A stretch of DNA of 46,621 nucleotides from Verrucomicrobiota bacterium (GCA_030747505.1 JASLKQ010000017.1:1-46621); one strand, 5' to 3'. Positions 26,941-36,573 are shown, counted from the first letter of the stretch. Program-made: numbers and translations. Notes: generated by a model not told the origin, from the letters alone.

Positions 26941-27073
26941 CGGCTGGGGGGCTCTTCTGTCGAGGCTAATCAATTATATAAAAACAGCAAGAATGTATTG
27001 CCTGTTGGAGATAGCCATGCTCTGAACCGGTGAAATCTTGCCGCCAGAGCCCTGATCGGCTAGGGTACAAAGC

Positions 27074-27913
27074 ATGAGGCCAAGGGATATGGTTCTAAGT
27101 TTACTGCTGTTATGGAGTGTAGCCTGTAGTGAGCCTTCCTTTACTCCACACCGTGAAGTCAGTGCTGTCTGGGGAAACCGGGTCAGTCAGTTCGAAAAAG
27201 GGCTGGCTTATCAGGAGGGATCGGAAGGTGAGAAAGATTTGATAAAAGCACTCCATTGGTACGAGGCATCCGCCACCCAAACCAACCACATCGTGGAGCC
27301 CAACCAAACCATCATCGACATCGCCGACCGTTACAATGTCATGATACTCGACATGAATGCGCTAAACCAATACAGGGTAAGCGTGGATGAGCTCAAAACC
27401 GGCGAGAAAATTATTATTCCCGGCTACGCAAAGGCGATGTACCACGCGGGTGCTTTACATGAAAGCGGCAAAGGCGGCATTAAGCAGGATTACGCGATGG
27501 CCGCCAAATGGTACCATGCTGGAGCCGAAGCGGGAGATGCACTGGCCCAATTCTCATATGCCTATGCGCTTGAGAAAGGCCAAGGGACAGAGATGGATGT
27601 AAAGAAAGCCGCCCACTGGTACCGACTCAGTGCCGAAAAAGGTATCGGATCAGCCCAACAGAATCTAGCTCAGCTCTACTTTCAAGGAATCGGAGTAGAC
27701 AAAGATCTAAGCGAAGCATACCGGTGGTACAGTTTAGCCAAAAAATATCTCGAATATGATGCAGCCGGAGCCGGGGAAAATGTCGAGCAGGAGAAAGCCC
27801 AACTCAAGAAAGCCATCGAAACCTGCAGAGATTCTCTTACTGAAGCGGAAAGAGTTCGAGTGAACCAACTCATCGAATCCTTTCAGCCCACCCGAACAAG
27901 AGGCACCATGTGA
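27074..27913 (+). CDS. Sel1-repeat protein with embedded LysM domain
   Basis: This 279-residue protein begins with a lipoprotein-like signal (LLLLWSVACSEP). Sel1 repeats are at residues 40-70, 118-155, 155-190 and 190-225 (for example AMAAKWYHAGAEAGDALAQFSYAYALEKGQG). Between the first and second repeats, residues 72-117 form a LysM fold (HIVEPNQTIIDIADRYNVM...NALN...LKTGEKIIIPG), which binds peptidoglycan glycans. The nesting of LysM within a Sel1 solenoid is unusual. The C-terminal 40 residues are a charged helix. Likely an envelope scaffold; a mechanosensitive channel gene follows after 19 bases. Confidence 0.82.
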   Translation: MRPRDMVLSLLLLWSVACSEPSFTPHREVSAVWGNRVSQFEKGLAYQEGSEGEKDLIKALHWYEASATQTNHIVEPNQTIIDIADRYNVMILDMNALNQYRVSVDELKTGEKIIIPGYAKAMYHAGALHESGKGGIKQDYAMAAKWYHAGAEAGDALAQFSYAYALEKGQGTEMDVKKAAHWYRLSAEKGIGSAQQNLAQLYFQGIGVDKDLSEAYRWYSLAKKYLEYDAAGAGENVEQEKAQLKKAIETCRDSLTEAERVRVNQLIESFQPTRTRGTM

Positions 27914-27932
27914 ACCAAACTTATTCCTGATC

Positions 27933-28988
27933 ATGGATATCTGGAACGAAATCGTTCTCCCGCGACTCCAGCATCTCACGGTAATGGAGTACTTTACCTT
28001 TGCGGTTAATGCATTGGTCTATTGTTTTTCCAAGAGCATTGCCTCTCATTATGGTGAGATTAAGGACGAATCTAAAATGCGGGAGCGATTGCGCATCCTG
28101 CATGGTTTCAACCTGACGGTGTTCATCACGTTTGTGGTTTCCTTGGCTATTAATGATGACCGGTTTCCGGCCGATCAAATCAGCCAAACCAGCCTCACCC
28201 TCTTAATTACCTATCTGCTGATCCATCTGGCCGAGGTACTGCTGCTCTCACGTTACGGTAAAGCCATTACGGTAATGGGATTTACCCGCAGAGTTGAAAC
28301 CTCCACCTCCCGCACCCTCGAACTGGTCGCCTGCGGCGTAATCCTGCTGAGCATGATGATTGTCCTGATCAATGTCTGGGGCCTCACCAGCTCCCTGCAA
28401 ACAACCGGTGTCGTTGGTTTTCTTGCAGTACTCGTCTTCACAACCAAGGACTATTGGTTGCGGGATTTTCTCAGTGGGATTCTCTTAATCAGTGGCGATC
28501 GGATGCAACGTGGCGATGTCATATCCATTCCCGCTGAGGATATTCTCGGCATCATCCTTGAGATCCGGGGGCTCCAGACCAGTATCCGCGATCTGGTTCG
28601 CGGACACGATATCGAGATACCCAATTCCAGCCTACTCAAACATCGTGTCGATTTTTTTAAGGAAAACCCTGGTGGACCATTTCGCGATTATGTCGATTTT
28701 AAGATCGGTTATAACACCCCGCCTGCCACCATAAATAAATTTCTTAAATCCGTTTTCAACAAAGCCTGCCAGGAGAGTGATGGAATCGACGTGGATAACG
28801 ATCCCCGGATTGCCCTAAAGGAGAATGAGGATCATGCAGCCCGGTGGAGGCTGGCTTACGTATTAAAAAGCCCCCAAAAACTTCTGTCCATTCGTGATGC
28901 AGTAAACCTTGCGGCATACGAGCTGCAGGGTGAATTTGACCTCAGTGTCAGTACACCGGTTACTGTTGAGATGCAAAACAAGGACTAG
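27933..28988 (+). CDS. MscS-family mechanosensitive channel
   Basis: This 351-residue protein has three N-terminal transmembrane helices (residues 10-30, 55-70, 82-100), then two around 120-145 and 150-170, and the MscS beta domain (GDVISIPAEDILGIILEIRGLQTSIRDLVRGHDIEIPNSSL region, residues 190-235). It should open on membrane tension to release osmolytes. The last four bases overlap the convergent hemB. Upstream gene encodes a cell-wall-binding lipoprotein, possibly co-transcribed. Confidence 0.9.
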   Translation: MDIWNEIVLPRLQHLTVMEYFTFAVNALVYCFSKSIASHYGEIKDESKMRERLRILHGFNLTVFITFVVSLAINDDRFPADQISQTSLTLLITYLLIHLAEVLLLSRYGKAITVMGFTRRVETSTSRTLELVACGVILLSMMIVLINVWGLTSSLQTTGVVGFLAVLVFTTKDYWLRDFLSGILLISGDRMQRGDVISIPAEDILGIILEIRGLQTSIRDLVRGHDIEIPNSSLLKHRVDFFKENPGGPFRDYVDFKIGYNTPPATINKFLKSVFNKACQESDGIDVDNDPRIALKENEDHAARWRLAYVLKSPQKLLSIRDAVNLAAYELQGEFDLSVSTPVTVEMQNKD

Positions 28989-29974
28989 CCCTGTTCTCTG
29001 GCAATCTCCTTGGCAAAGTAGGTCAGAATCAAGTCCGCCCCAGCGCGCTTGATGGCCAGTATTGACTCATCCCGGGTTGCCTTCAAATCCAACCATCCTT
29101 TTTCGGCTGCGGCATGGATTTGGGCATACTCACCAGAAACCTGATAGGCAGCCACCGGCAAATCGGTAGATTGCGCCACTTCGTTGATGATATCCAGATA
29201 CGCTCCGGCGGGCTTGACCATCAGGATATCCGCACCCTCATCCTCATCCAACATTGCCTCCATCATTGACTCGCGCGGATTAGCCGGGTTGAGCTGGTAG
29301 GTGCGCTTGTCGAGGTACGCATTGCCCGCTGCTGACTGACTCCCAACAGCGTCACGGAATGGCCCGTAAAAAGCAGAGGCAAATTTCACCGCATAGGACA
29401 GGATAATCACCTCAGTATGGCCCGACTCGTCGAGAGCCTCGCGGAGGTCACCCACGCGACCATCCATCATATCCGAGGGAGCCACCCAATCGACGCCTGC
29501 CTCGGCCTGTTTCACCGCCATTTTGGCGAGAATTTCCACCGTAGCATCATTATCCACGTCAGTGCCATCGCTATTGAGGACACCGTCATGCCCATGACTC
29601 GTATAGGGGTCCAGAGCAACATCGGTAATGACAATTAATTCGGGCAGCGCGTCCTTCACCGCACGTACTGCCCGCAGTACGAGACAGTCGGTATTGAGTG
29701 CTTCGCTGCCCTGAGCATCCTTTTGCTCCGGTGGTGTCACCGGGAAAAGCGCCACAGCCCTGATGCCGGCTGCCTGCGCCTCTCGGCACTCGTCCACCAG
29801 CCCCGCAATGGAATGCCGCTTCACCCCGGGCATCGATGGAACACTTTCTGCACTCTCCCCCTCTTTCACAAAAAGCGGATAAATCAAATCATCCACCCTC
29901 ACGCGTGTTTCCTCTAGAAGCGCACGTGTGGCCGCATTACGCCGGAGCCGGCGCGGTCGACGGGGTAAATCCAT
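28985..29974 (-). CDS. hemB: Delta-aminolevulinic acid dehydratase (porphobilinogen synthase), metal-site variant without zinc cysteines
   Basis: This 329-residue enzyme condenses two 5-aminolevulinates into porphobilinogen in tetrapyrrole synthesis. I start it at the ATG at 29974 (MDLPRRPRRLRR); a TTG at 30013 adds 13 residues. The active-site lysines lie in SYAVKFASAFYGPFRDA and MVKPAGAYLDII. The metal loop reads DVALDPYTSHGHDG, where zinc-type enzymes have three Cys; the Asp-rich form is the magnesium-type. Its end overlaps mscS by four bases. Confidence 0.96.
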   Translation of the reverse strand: MDLPRRPRRLRRNAATRALLEETRVRVDDLIYPLFVKEGESAESVPSMPGVKRHSIAGLVDECREAQAAGIRAVALFPVTPPEQKDAQGSEALNTDCLVLRAVRAVKDALPELIVITDVALDPYTSHGHDGVLNSDGTDVDNDATVEILAKMAVKQAEAGVDWVAPSDMMDGRVGDLREALDESGHTEVIILSYAVKFASAFYGPFRDAVGSQSAAGNAYLDKRTYQLNPANPRESMMEAMLDEDEGADILMVKPAGAYLDIINEVAQSTDLPVAAYQVSGEYAQIHAAAEKGWLDLKATRDESILAIKRAGADLILTYFAKEIAREQG

Positions 29975-30124
29975 GAGTCTCAATAGACTAGTACGACGGG
30001 CTCCTATTTTCAAGTTTATCCCTCTCTATGTGCCCCAGTGTGTGTATGGATCTTTTAGCTGTATACATTTCTGAATTCAGGCCAAACCACTTGCGGCAAT
30101 CAGTGATTTACGCTAGCTTGTAGC

Positions 30125-31282
30125 ATGTCGCAGCCTGTATTATGGAAACGTCGCGCATTTACCCTGATTGAATTACTGGTTGTCATTGCCATAATAGGCA
30201 TTCTTGCCAGCATGCTCCTTCCCACCCTCGCGCGTGGACTTGCCAAGGCTAAAAGGATTAAATGCGTTTCCAATTTACGTCAAATCAGCACGTGTCTTAT
30301 CATGTTTGCACATGATAATGACGATCGCATGCCTTGGCAACTTACACCAAGTGGACAAGTGGAACATTTCGGAAAGCACTATGCCGTTGACCCCGGTTCC
30401 ATGTTTGGTTGCCGAGGTTTAAAACGGGAGATTGTGACAGCAAAAATCCTGTGGTCCCCCTGCGATGCCGAACGACAGGCAGATCAGGAATATGCCGTTT
30501 TGGATTGGGATAAATACAAGACTCGAGAAGGCCGTCCTATCCCAAACAAAGCCATCAGCTATGTTTTTTGCGAGGGAGGAGACATAGGAAGACCCTCCAC
30601 TGTATTGGCTGCTACAAGAAATCTTTCTCACGATTACTTGGGTGATGCCCGCTGGGTAGGTTCGGACGAACGTATCGATGAGGAAGGAAACCCTCCAAAA
30701 AATGCGATGACTGGACTTTTTGAGAGCCAAGGGCAACTAGCAATGGCTGATGGAAGCGCCAAACTTTCCAAGGATAGTGATCTAACTGATAAAGGGATGG
30801 TTGTGAAACCTCATATCCAGTCCAGTGGAGGGGTTACAGTTGGAAATGCGAGCACACTGATTTTGCACGGTAGGGGTAAGGACCAAACAGATGACGTTCT
30901 TACCGGACTTACCGGAACTTTAGCTCGTGCAAAGGAAGCAAATAAGATTGTCTATCTTCTATTTACGGGTTCGGACTGGTGCCCTCCCTGCATCAGCCTG
31001 GAAAAAAATGTGCTCCAGAGTTCCATGTGGAATCAGTCCATTGCCCCGGACGTCCTATTGCACGTCTGTGATTTCCCAGTCAAGAAACTGATATCACCCG
31101 AAACACAGGAGGAAAACAATCGCCTGTCAAAGAGTTTTAGTGTAAGCACCTACCCTACACAAATCATCCTGTCTCCAGAGGGGAAAATTTTGGATCAAAA
31201 ACAGGGATACAGCCCAGGACCTATTACTCCTTACATCAACTGGGTAAAGTCCTATATTATTCCAGATCAACCTCAAAATTGA
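30125..31282 (+). CDS. Pseudopilin-like protein fused to a thioredoxin-like domain
   Basis: This 385-residue protein has a type III prepilin signal and hydrophobic helix ([20 protein letters not shown], residues 10-29, cleavage before FTLIE) and a DUF1559-like middle with the characteristic [11 protein letters not shown] at residues 204-213. Residues 245-380 form a thioredoxin-like domain: [12 protein letters not shown] (active site Cys286/Cys289), a following helix, and the cis-proline segment STYPTQIIL (Pro344). The family is usually a stand-alone pseudopilin; this fusion would place a disulfide-active domain on the pilus-type assembly or outer envelope. It is divergent from hemB and alone in its transcription unit. 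Confidence 0.88.
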   Translation: MSQPVLWKRRAFTLIELLVVIAIIGILASMLLPTLARGLAKAKRIKCVSNLRQISTCLIMFAHDNDDRMPWQLTPSGQVEHFGKHYAVDPGSMFGCRGLKREIVTAKILWSPCDAERQADQEYAVLDWDKYKTREGRPIPNKAISYVFCEGGDIGRPSTVLAATRNLSHDYLGDARWVGSDERIDEEGNPPKNAMTGLFESQGQLAMADGSAKLSKDSDLTDKGMVVKPHIQSSGGVTVGNASTLILHGRGKDQTDDVLTGLTGTLARAKEANKIVYLLFTGSDWCPPCISLEKNVLQSSMWNQSIAPDVLLHVCDFPVKKLISPETQEENNRLSKSFSVSTYPTQIILSPEGKILDQKQGYSPGPITPYINWVKSYIIPDQPQN

Positions 31283-31415
31283 TGAAAGCTTGATCTCCCG
31301 GCCCCATACAGCTGCCCAAATGTATGGAATTATACTCATCAGCAGGTTTGCTTATGTCACTCGGTGAAATGCATCGGAATACAACAAGAACATATTGAAC
31401 TATGTACCTTTTGCC

Positions 31416-32747
31416 ATGGATGAAGTTACGCTAAAAAGGCTCCGCTTACTGCCGGTAGCAGCTGCACTGCTATTGGCTGTTGGGCTGGTTTGGTGGTTGA
31501 AAACCCCCAACATACAGGTGCTGACCTTTACCGCGGGGTCAAAAGATGGCTTATATCATCGCTTGGCTCTACAGATTAAGAGCGTAGTTGAGTCAAACCA
31601 TGATGACATTATCATCAATTTGGTGTCGAGTGCAGGGAGTCGGGAGAACATCGCACGACTGGATAAAGACGAATCTCAACTTGCTCTGGTGCAAAACGAT
31701 TCTGTCGGCGGCACCCCGGTTCGGAGTTTGGCAGCCCTTTATCCGGAAGTACTCCATCTGTTGTGCCGCAGCAATTCCAATATCCACTCGCTGGCAGATC
31801 TATCCGGCAAACGCGTCGGAATTGGTGCTCCCAATAGCGGCACTGAGCAAATAACCACCAATTTACTTGCCTTTGCCAACGTAGCTGAGGAGTCGGATCC
31901 ATCCCGCGCCTCATTCAGCACTTCTTTAAGGCAATTGCGCGCCGGCAAACTAGATGCTGCGTTTTTCCTGACAGGGCTCGGCACGCCCGCCATCGGCGAA
32001 GCCTTGACCGACCCCCAGTTGGCGTTGGCACCCATCCACTCGAAGCCTCGTGATGATGTTCCGGCGGAAATCCAGGCCCACACTTTCACCAAGGGATTCC
32101 GCGTGCACTATCCGCACGTCTCGCCGCAGACCATCCCGTTGATGACTTACAAAGGTCGGCCCAGCGAACCTGTGCCATCCATGGGCGTGCAGGCGGTGCT
32201 AGTCTGCCAAAAAAATGTCAACGCGGACGTCATTGAGCGCATTACACGTACGTTATTCGAACAACGCGCTGTGCTTTCGCAAAAGGAACCCGCTTTCTCT
32301 GCCCTAAGCGAAGCAGCTGCCCAAGCCGACCTACAGTTTCCACTGCACATAGGCGCAGAGAACTACTACCTGCGCAATGAACCGAGCTTCCTGAGGGCCA
32401 ACGCCGAGTTGATTGCCCTCGCCATTACGGTGATTTTGCTAATCTGGAGTATACTGACGTGGATACGCCGCTGGTACGAGCAGCGGCGTAAAAATCAAAT
32501 CGATACCTACTATCAAGCAGTTGAAGACATAATATGCCGATTACACGATGGCACTGACCTCAAGGAAATTAACGAACTTGAAAATGAGCTGCTTAAAATC
32601 CGCCAACGCGCTTCAGGTGAACTAGTGAAAGAACAATTGGCCGCTAACGAATCATACATCATCTATCAGAACATGCTCAATGGTTGCCAAACGATGCTGG
32701 TACGTATGCGTGAAAAAATTCAGGCGTCCTCCGAAAAGGACGCCTGA
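31416..32747 (+). CDS. TAXI-family solute-binding protein with extra C-terminal membrane segment and coiled coil
   Basis: This 443-residue protein starts at ATG 31416 (a TTG at 31395 is in frame). An N-terminal membrane anchor (residues 10-28) leads into the TAXI (TRAP-associated extracytoplasmic immunogenic) fold: FTAGSKDGLYHRLA, LVQNDSVGGTP, LSGKRVGIGAPNSGTEQI. Near residue 330 a second transmembrane helix (LIALAITVILLIWSILTWI) is followed by a charged 90-residue helical tail in the cytoplasm. No TRAP permease genes are adjacent, so it may act as a sensor instead of a transporter component. Its final codons hold an intrinsic terminator for the convergent operon. Confidence 0.82.
   Translation: MDEVTLKRLRLLPVAAALLLAVGLVWWLKTPNIQVLTFTAGSKDGLYHRLALQIKSVVESNHDDIIINLVSSAGSRENIARLDKDESQLALVQNDSVGGTPVRSLAALYPEVLHLLCRSNSNIHSLADLSGKRVGIGAPNSGTEQITTNLLAFANVAEESDPSRASFSTSLRQLRAGKLDAAFFLTGLGTPAIGEALTDPQLALAPIHSKPRDDVPAEIQAHTFTKGFRVHYPHVSPQTIPLMTYKGRPSEPVPSMGVQAVLVCQKNVNADVIERITRTLFEQRAVLSQKEPAFSALSEAAAQADLQFPLHIGAENYYLRNEPSFLRANAELIALAITVILLIWSILTWIRRWYEQRRKNQIDTYYQAVEDIICRLHDGTDLKEINELENELLKIRQRASGELVKEQLAANESYIIYQNMLNGCQTMLVRMREKIQASSEKDA
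32714..32747 (-). terminator. Intrinsic terminator of the minus-strand operon inside the TAXI gene
   Basis: On the minus strand a perfect 11-bp stem (TCAGGCGTCCT, 32747-32737, with its complement 32730-32720) with a six-base loop is followed by six T (32719-32714). It is an ideal rho-independent terminator for the DUF1080 operon, whose stop is about 25 bases away. The same bases encode the last residues and stop of the TAXI protein on the plus strand. The plus strand has no T-run after the stem. Confidence 0.88.
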
Positions 32748-32770
32748 AGCAAATCGACAATTGGAGCCTC

Positions 32771-34099
32771 TTAGTCCAATCGCTTGATACTCACGTTGCG
32801 AAACTGAACCGCCGCACCGTGGCCCGCAAAGCCAAAGTGTCCCTTTGTCCTTGTGCGACCTTTGAATTTCGCAATGGGAGCCATAGGGGTTTCCACTTTG
32901 CTCAGATCGGCGTTGAGGATGGTCACTCCGTTGAGTTCCACATGGATAGTTGAACCTTTCACGGTCACCTCCTGATAATTCCATTGGCCGGGTTCCCTTA
33001 AATATCCTCGGTGCGCAGCAAACATCCCATAAGCCGATCCATGATACTGCTGGGGTTTTAGCTTTGCATAACCCGGTGCAGTATTATCGAGGACCTGCAG
33101 TTCGCACATACCGACATAAGCGGTGTCCCCACCGCCCGGGTAACGAATCGCCAATCCGTTATTGCCTCCTTTGGGAATCTTCACCTCCATGCGCACAGTG
33201 AAATCCTCATATTCCTCTTTGGTATAAATCGTTCCGCCCTTGCCCTTCTTGCAGGCCAAGGCGCCTTCTACAACCTGATAGTTGTCGACCGGCCCAGCCC
33301 AACCACTCATGTCAGATCCATTAAATATCTGCTTGAACCCCTCGGTGTTAGCTTGTGCAAGATACTCATTGGCCTCTTTTGCTTCAATTTCGCGAATGAA
33401 AACATTACGCCAGCGAATTTCTCCCCCATGTGTTTGCAACTCAATCGGGCCACGCCGAATCACCGGTTTTTGTTTCCCAAGAGGATTTTTCCGATCCCAG
33501 AAATTATTCAGCCTGGCATGCTCAACAATCAGCTTGTCATTCAGCCAAATGGTTACCCGCTCGCCGACCATAATGATCCGAAAGCTGTTCCACTGGCCAA
33601 AAGGCTTGTCAGCCAGCACCTTGGGGTCCTTGCCTGAATCACCCTTTGGATTATTCCATAAACCTCCTGAGCCCTTGTCCGCACCAATTTTCCACTTTCC
33701 CCCTTCCTCGGTATAATCCCAAATCTGAACCTGTGGTATGCCACGCAGATAGATTCCACTGTCAGCCTTAGCCACGGTTTTGTAATCAATGTGCAACTCG
33801 AAATCACCATAGTTTTTCTCCGTGCTTAGATAGAGACCGTGACCGTCATTAACCAGTTCACCTTTCTCCACGCTCCAGTGTTTATGGATGTCCTCAAGAC
33901 TGGCAGCCTTTTTCTTAGCCAACGCATCCTCCTCTAGTGCCATCCATTTGGCCGGATCTTCGGTTTTGAGCCCCCACCAGCCTTTGAGGTCTTTGCCATT
34001 AAAGAGCGCCTTGAAGCCCTTGGGTGGCTGGTTCAATTCGCCGGCCGAAACCGTGAATGCCGCTAGGAGAAAAAATGAAAGGAATCGAATAGTTTTCAT
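32771..34099 (-). CDS. Double DUF1080 (3-keto-disaccharide hydrolase-type) secreted protein
   Basis: This 442-residue exported protein has a signal peptide (MKTIRFLSFFLLAAFTVSAG) and two DUF1080 concanavalin-like domains: residues 28-235 (GFKALFNGKDLKGWWG ... VERAR... GPIELQTHGGEIRWRNVFIREI) and 250-442 (GFKQIFNGSDMSGWAG ... FGFAGHGAAVQFRNVSIKRL). Family members have been linked to cleavage of 3-keto-glycosides, but this is not proven for every member. It is the last gene of a minus-strand run with a ROK-like protein and an alpha/beta hydrolase, suggesting a carbohydrate-processing role. Confidence 0.9.
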   Translation of the reverse strand: MKTIRFLSFFLLAAFTVSAGELNQPPKGFKALFNGKDLKGWWGLKTEDPAKWMALEEDALAKKKAASLEDIHKHWSVEKGELVNDGHGLYLSTEKNYGDFELHIDYKTVAKADSGIYLRGIPQVQIWDYTEEGGKWKIGADKGSGGLWNNPKGDSGKDPKVLADKPFGQWNSFRIIMVGERVTIWLNDKLIVEHARLNNFWDRKNPLGKQKPVIRRGPIELQTHGGEIRWRNVFIREIEAKEANEYLAQANTEGFKQIFNGSDMSGWAGPVDNYQVVEGALACKKGKGGTIYTKEEYEDFTVRMEVKIPKGGNNGLAIRYPGGGDTAYVGMCELQVLDNTAPGYAKLKPQQYHGSAYGMFAAHRGYLREPGQWNYQEVTVKGSTIHVELNGVTILNADLSKVETPMAPIAKFKGRTRTKGHFGFAGHGAAVQFRNVSIKRLD

Positions 34100-34180
34100 G
34101 GTTACAATCGTTTTGTGGAACGCGCAGATGATGACTTGCCCACCCCTGATTGCAAGCCCTACTAAAGCTCTTTTGGTTAT

Positions 34181-35575
34181 CTAGCCAATCTTTGGCAAAC
34201 TAGCCGCAGCAACCGCTTGGCCGTGGCGTTTCTCGGTTTCGTCGGGAATATGGAACTTGATCCGTGCGGCTAATTCCGGGAATTCCGAGGCCATCACTTC
34301 CTTGGATCGCTCAATAATATGCTCACCACCGGGTCCTGTGGTCACTCGACCAAGCAGCAACACGTACTCGAAATCATAAAAATCTGCGTAATGCGCCAGT
34401 GTATAGCCAAGATAAATCCCGATGGCATCGTAGATCTTGAGTGCCCGCTCATCCCCCTCCTCCATGAGCTTCTGTACAATCTTCAACTGCTCAGGCAATT
34501 TCAGTTCCTTGTCATATTCAATCCCTGAAGCGGGAAGCAGGCGCCCCACGGCTTGTTGCGAAAAATACTGTGCACCGCAGCCCAAATCACCACTCCACTC
34601 ATCAGGTGGAGCAGCTGGATGCAAATCCACCGGGGCAAAGGCAAGTTCACTCAGCCAAGTGGTAATGTTACCTTCCATGTCGATGTACCCACCGCCTTCA
34701 CTGGTGCCCATGGCGATACCGAGCACCCCATTCTTACCCAGAGCCATCGATCCAGCCAACGCAGTAACCTCTCCGTCGTTGATTACCTCAAGAGGAGCGT
34801 TCCATTCCTCACTGATTTTCAGGAACATATCACGCACCTTGGCATCAAAATCTTCCGGGCTCACGCCGCGAAAAAGAGAGGCCCACGTAACCTTGTTGTG
34901 CGAATAGCACCCCGCCGCACTGCCACCGATTGCATCAACCTTTGGCAAGTGTTCAGCCGCCCTTTTGAGCGAGTCCATGATACCTTCGTAGTGGTAGTCT
35001 GGATTTGGCTCGAAATAGGGATCCCATACAATCTCCTCACTAAATTTCACTTCGCCATCGACTACCGCTGCAGCCTTCCGGTCGCTGCCTCCAAGATCAA
35101 AGCCAATACGGCAACCATCCAAATGCCTCCCGATCGGGCGTGCCTGTGAATTCTCAGGTGGCAATTCCACGCAAGATATGACTTCGATTGCATGCCCATT
35201 ATTCTTTAATCCAATGACATCATCATCAAACTTACCGAACTCGTTGGTGCGATAGTAATTCTGTAACTCATCCACGTACGAGTCGGCTCCGCTCAGGTGT
35301 ATCTTCCACCCACCACGTTGCCACAGGAGAAATTTCACCATCCGCTCCAGATGGCGAAAGTTGTTTGTTGCCAATTCATGACCGGCAGCAAAGAGAACGG
35401 TATGATAGTGAAATACTGAACTATCGGCTTGCTCTAGGGCGATACCCACATCAACGGCCTCACCTGTATCGCGAACAGCCTTCTCGAAAGCACGGTTGAC
35501 CAGAATAGCCGGGCGAAATGTGGGATGGAGTTCGGGAAGAAACTTCGGTTCGGGTAAAAGATTCACTTCAATCAT
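34181..35575 (-). CDS. ROK-like ATPase-fold protein with N-terminal extension
   Basis: This 464-residue protein has a roughly 150-residue N-terminal extension of unknown type, then a ROK/actin-like kinase fold: CRIGFDLGGSDRKAAAVVDGE (residues 154-174) with the phosphate motif, GGSAAGCY, VINDGEVTALAGSMA and GIAMGTSEGGGYI. The Cys cluster of ROK zinc-binders is absent. It is larger than a typical ROK kinase (about 300). Overlap of four bases with the upstream hydrolase gene implies coupling. Substrate unknown. Confidence 0.75.
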   Translation of the reverse strand: MIEVNLLPEPKFLPELHPTFRPAILVNRAFEKAVRDTGEAVDVGIALEQADSSVFHYHTVLFAAGHELATNNFRHLERMVKFLLWQRGGWKIHLSGADSYVDELQNYYRTNEFGKFDDDVIGLKNNGHAIEVISCVELPPENSQARPIGRHLDGCRIGFDLGGSDRKAAAVVDGEVKFSEEIVWDPYFEPNPDYHYEGIMDSLKRAAEHLPKVDAIGGSAAGCYSHNKVTWASLFRGVSPEDFDAKVRDMFLKISEEWNAPLEVINDGEVTALAGSMALGKNGVLGIAMGTSEGGGYIDMEGNITTWLSELAFAPVDLHPAAPPDEWSGDLGCGAQYFSQQAVGRLLPASGIEYDKELKLPEQLKIVQKLMEEGDERALKIYDAIGIYLGYTLAHYADFYDFEYVLLLGRVTTGPGGEHIIERSKEVMASEFPELAARIKFHIPDETEKRHGQAVAAASLPKIG

Positions 35576-36543
35576 TTTTTCGGGGCGCGAATCCTCTTCT
35601 GTTTAGCCAACCATTGCAAGCCAGCTTCAGGGATTATTTCATGACCACCCTGAAAAATCGTTACACGAACCGGTCCGGACTGCCTCCTGAAAAGTACCTT
35701 TTTTGCACCATAGGTTGCATCATTTACTGCCTGACCAGATAGCTCTTTGGGGACCTTGGCTGTCCGTGTGAATTCGCCAATCAATTCGGTACTAATCCGG
35801 TCTTTCTCGGCGGACAGGATATTAAAGGCTTCCAGCGAATGACTGATTGGTACGCTGCCATTATGGCCATCGGTGATCCCAGCATTAATATCCAAGTTCA
35901 ACTCTTTAGCTCGTTCAAGATAGGTAATCGCGGAACGTTTCAGTCCATCCTTAAAAGCCTTACTTCCGACAACCGGCTTGCCTCCAATAGACTTTTCGAT
36001 TTCACCCGCATAACGCAGCTTACGTTTGGATGTCTCCTCATGCCATTTGGTTAAATCCAATATTGGCACCCAGGCCGACACCCCTGCCCAGATTTCCGGA
36101 GCACGCCCGGCCATTAAGAGGCTTGCATAACCGCCCCCTGAAGCCCCAATGAGATAGATGCGGTTTTCATCCACCGCCGCACTTTTTTTCGCATAAGCAA
36201 CTGCGCTGAGAATATCCTTCACCACCAATTCAGAACCAGTTGCTTCAGGCCTTCGATTTGGCCCGCGAAAGTTTGGATGCATAAAGATCCATTTTTTATC
36301 GATACACCACTTGGCATATGGAACACTCATTGTTTGACGGTAGTCGCTCGACCAAGTGTGCAATCCCACCAACAAAGGCAAAGCTTTACCGTTTTTTTTG
36401 GGAGCATAAAATAATGCGGGCTGTTGGGTCTGATCCGCATTGGACATATATTTTATTTCCCGAACTTGTTCAGGCCAACCCTTGGGTGCAGCAAGTGAGA
36501 ACAGGGGTATTAGGATAAGGAAAAAAATAATGGGATAATTCAT
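35572..36543 (-). CDS. Exported alpha/beta hydrolase (prolyl-oligopeptidase-like)
   Basis: This 323-residue protein has a signal peptide (MNYPIIFFLILIPLFSLA). The Ser nucleophile elbow is GASGGGYASL (near residue 133), preceded by the DENRIYLIG strand; the catalytic His is probably in FQGGHEIIPEAG near the C-terminus. It resembles S9-type peptidases or esterases and could act on cell-wall or plant-polymer esters. It is first in the minus-strand run hydrolase-ROK-DUF1080. Confidence 0.82.
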   Translation of the reverse strand: MNYPIIFFLILIPLFSLAAPKGWPEQVREIKYMSNADQTQQPALFYAPKKNGKALPLLVGLHTWSSDYRQTMSVPYAKWCIDKKWIFMHPNFRGPNRRPEATGSELVVKDILSAVAYAKKSAAVDENRIYLIGASGGGYASLLMAGRAPEIWAGVSAWVPILDLTKWHEETSKRKLRYAGEIEKSIGGKPVVGSKAFKDGLKRSAITYLERAKELNLDINAGITDGHNGSVPISHSLEAFNILSAEKDRISTELIGEFTRTAKVPKELSGQAVNDATYGAKKVLFRRQSGPVRVTIFQGGHEIIPEAGLQWLAKQKRIRAPKK

Positions 36544-36573
36544 CGGATAACCCCCCAGATGGTGCGGATACTC

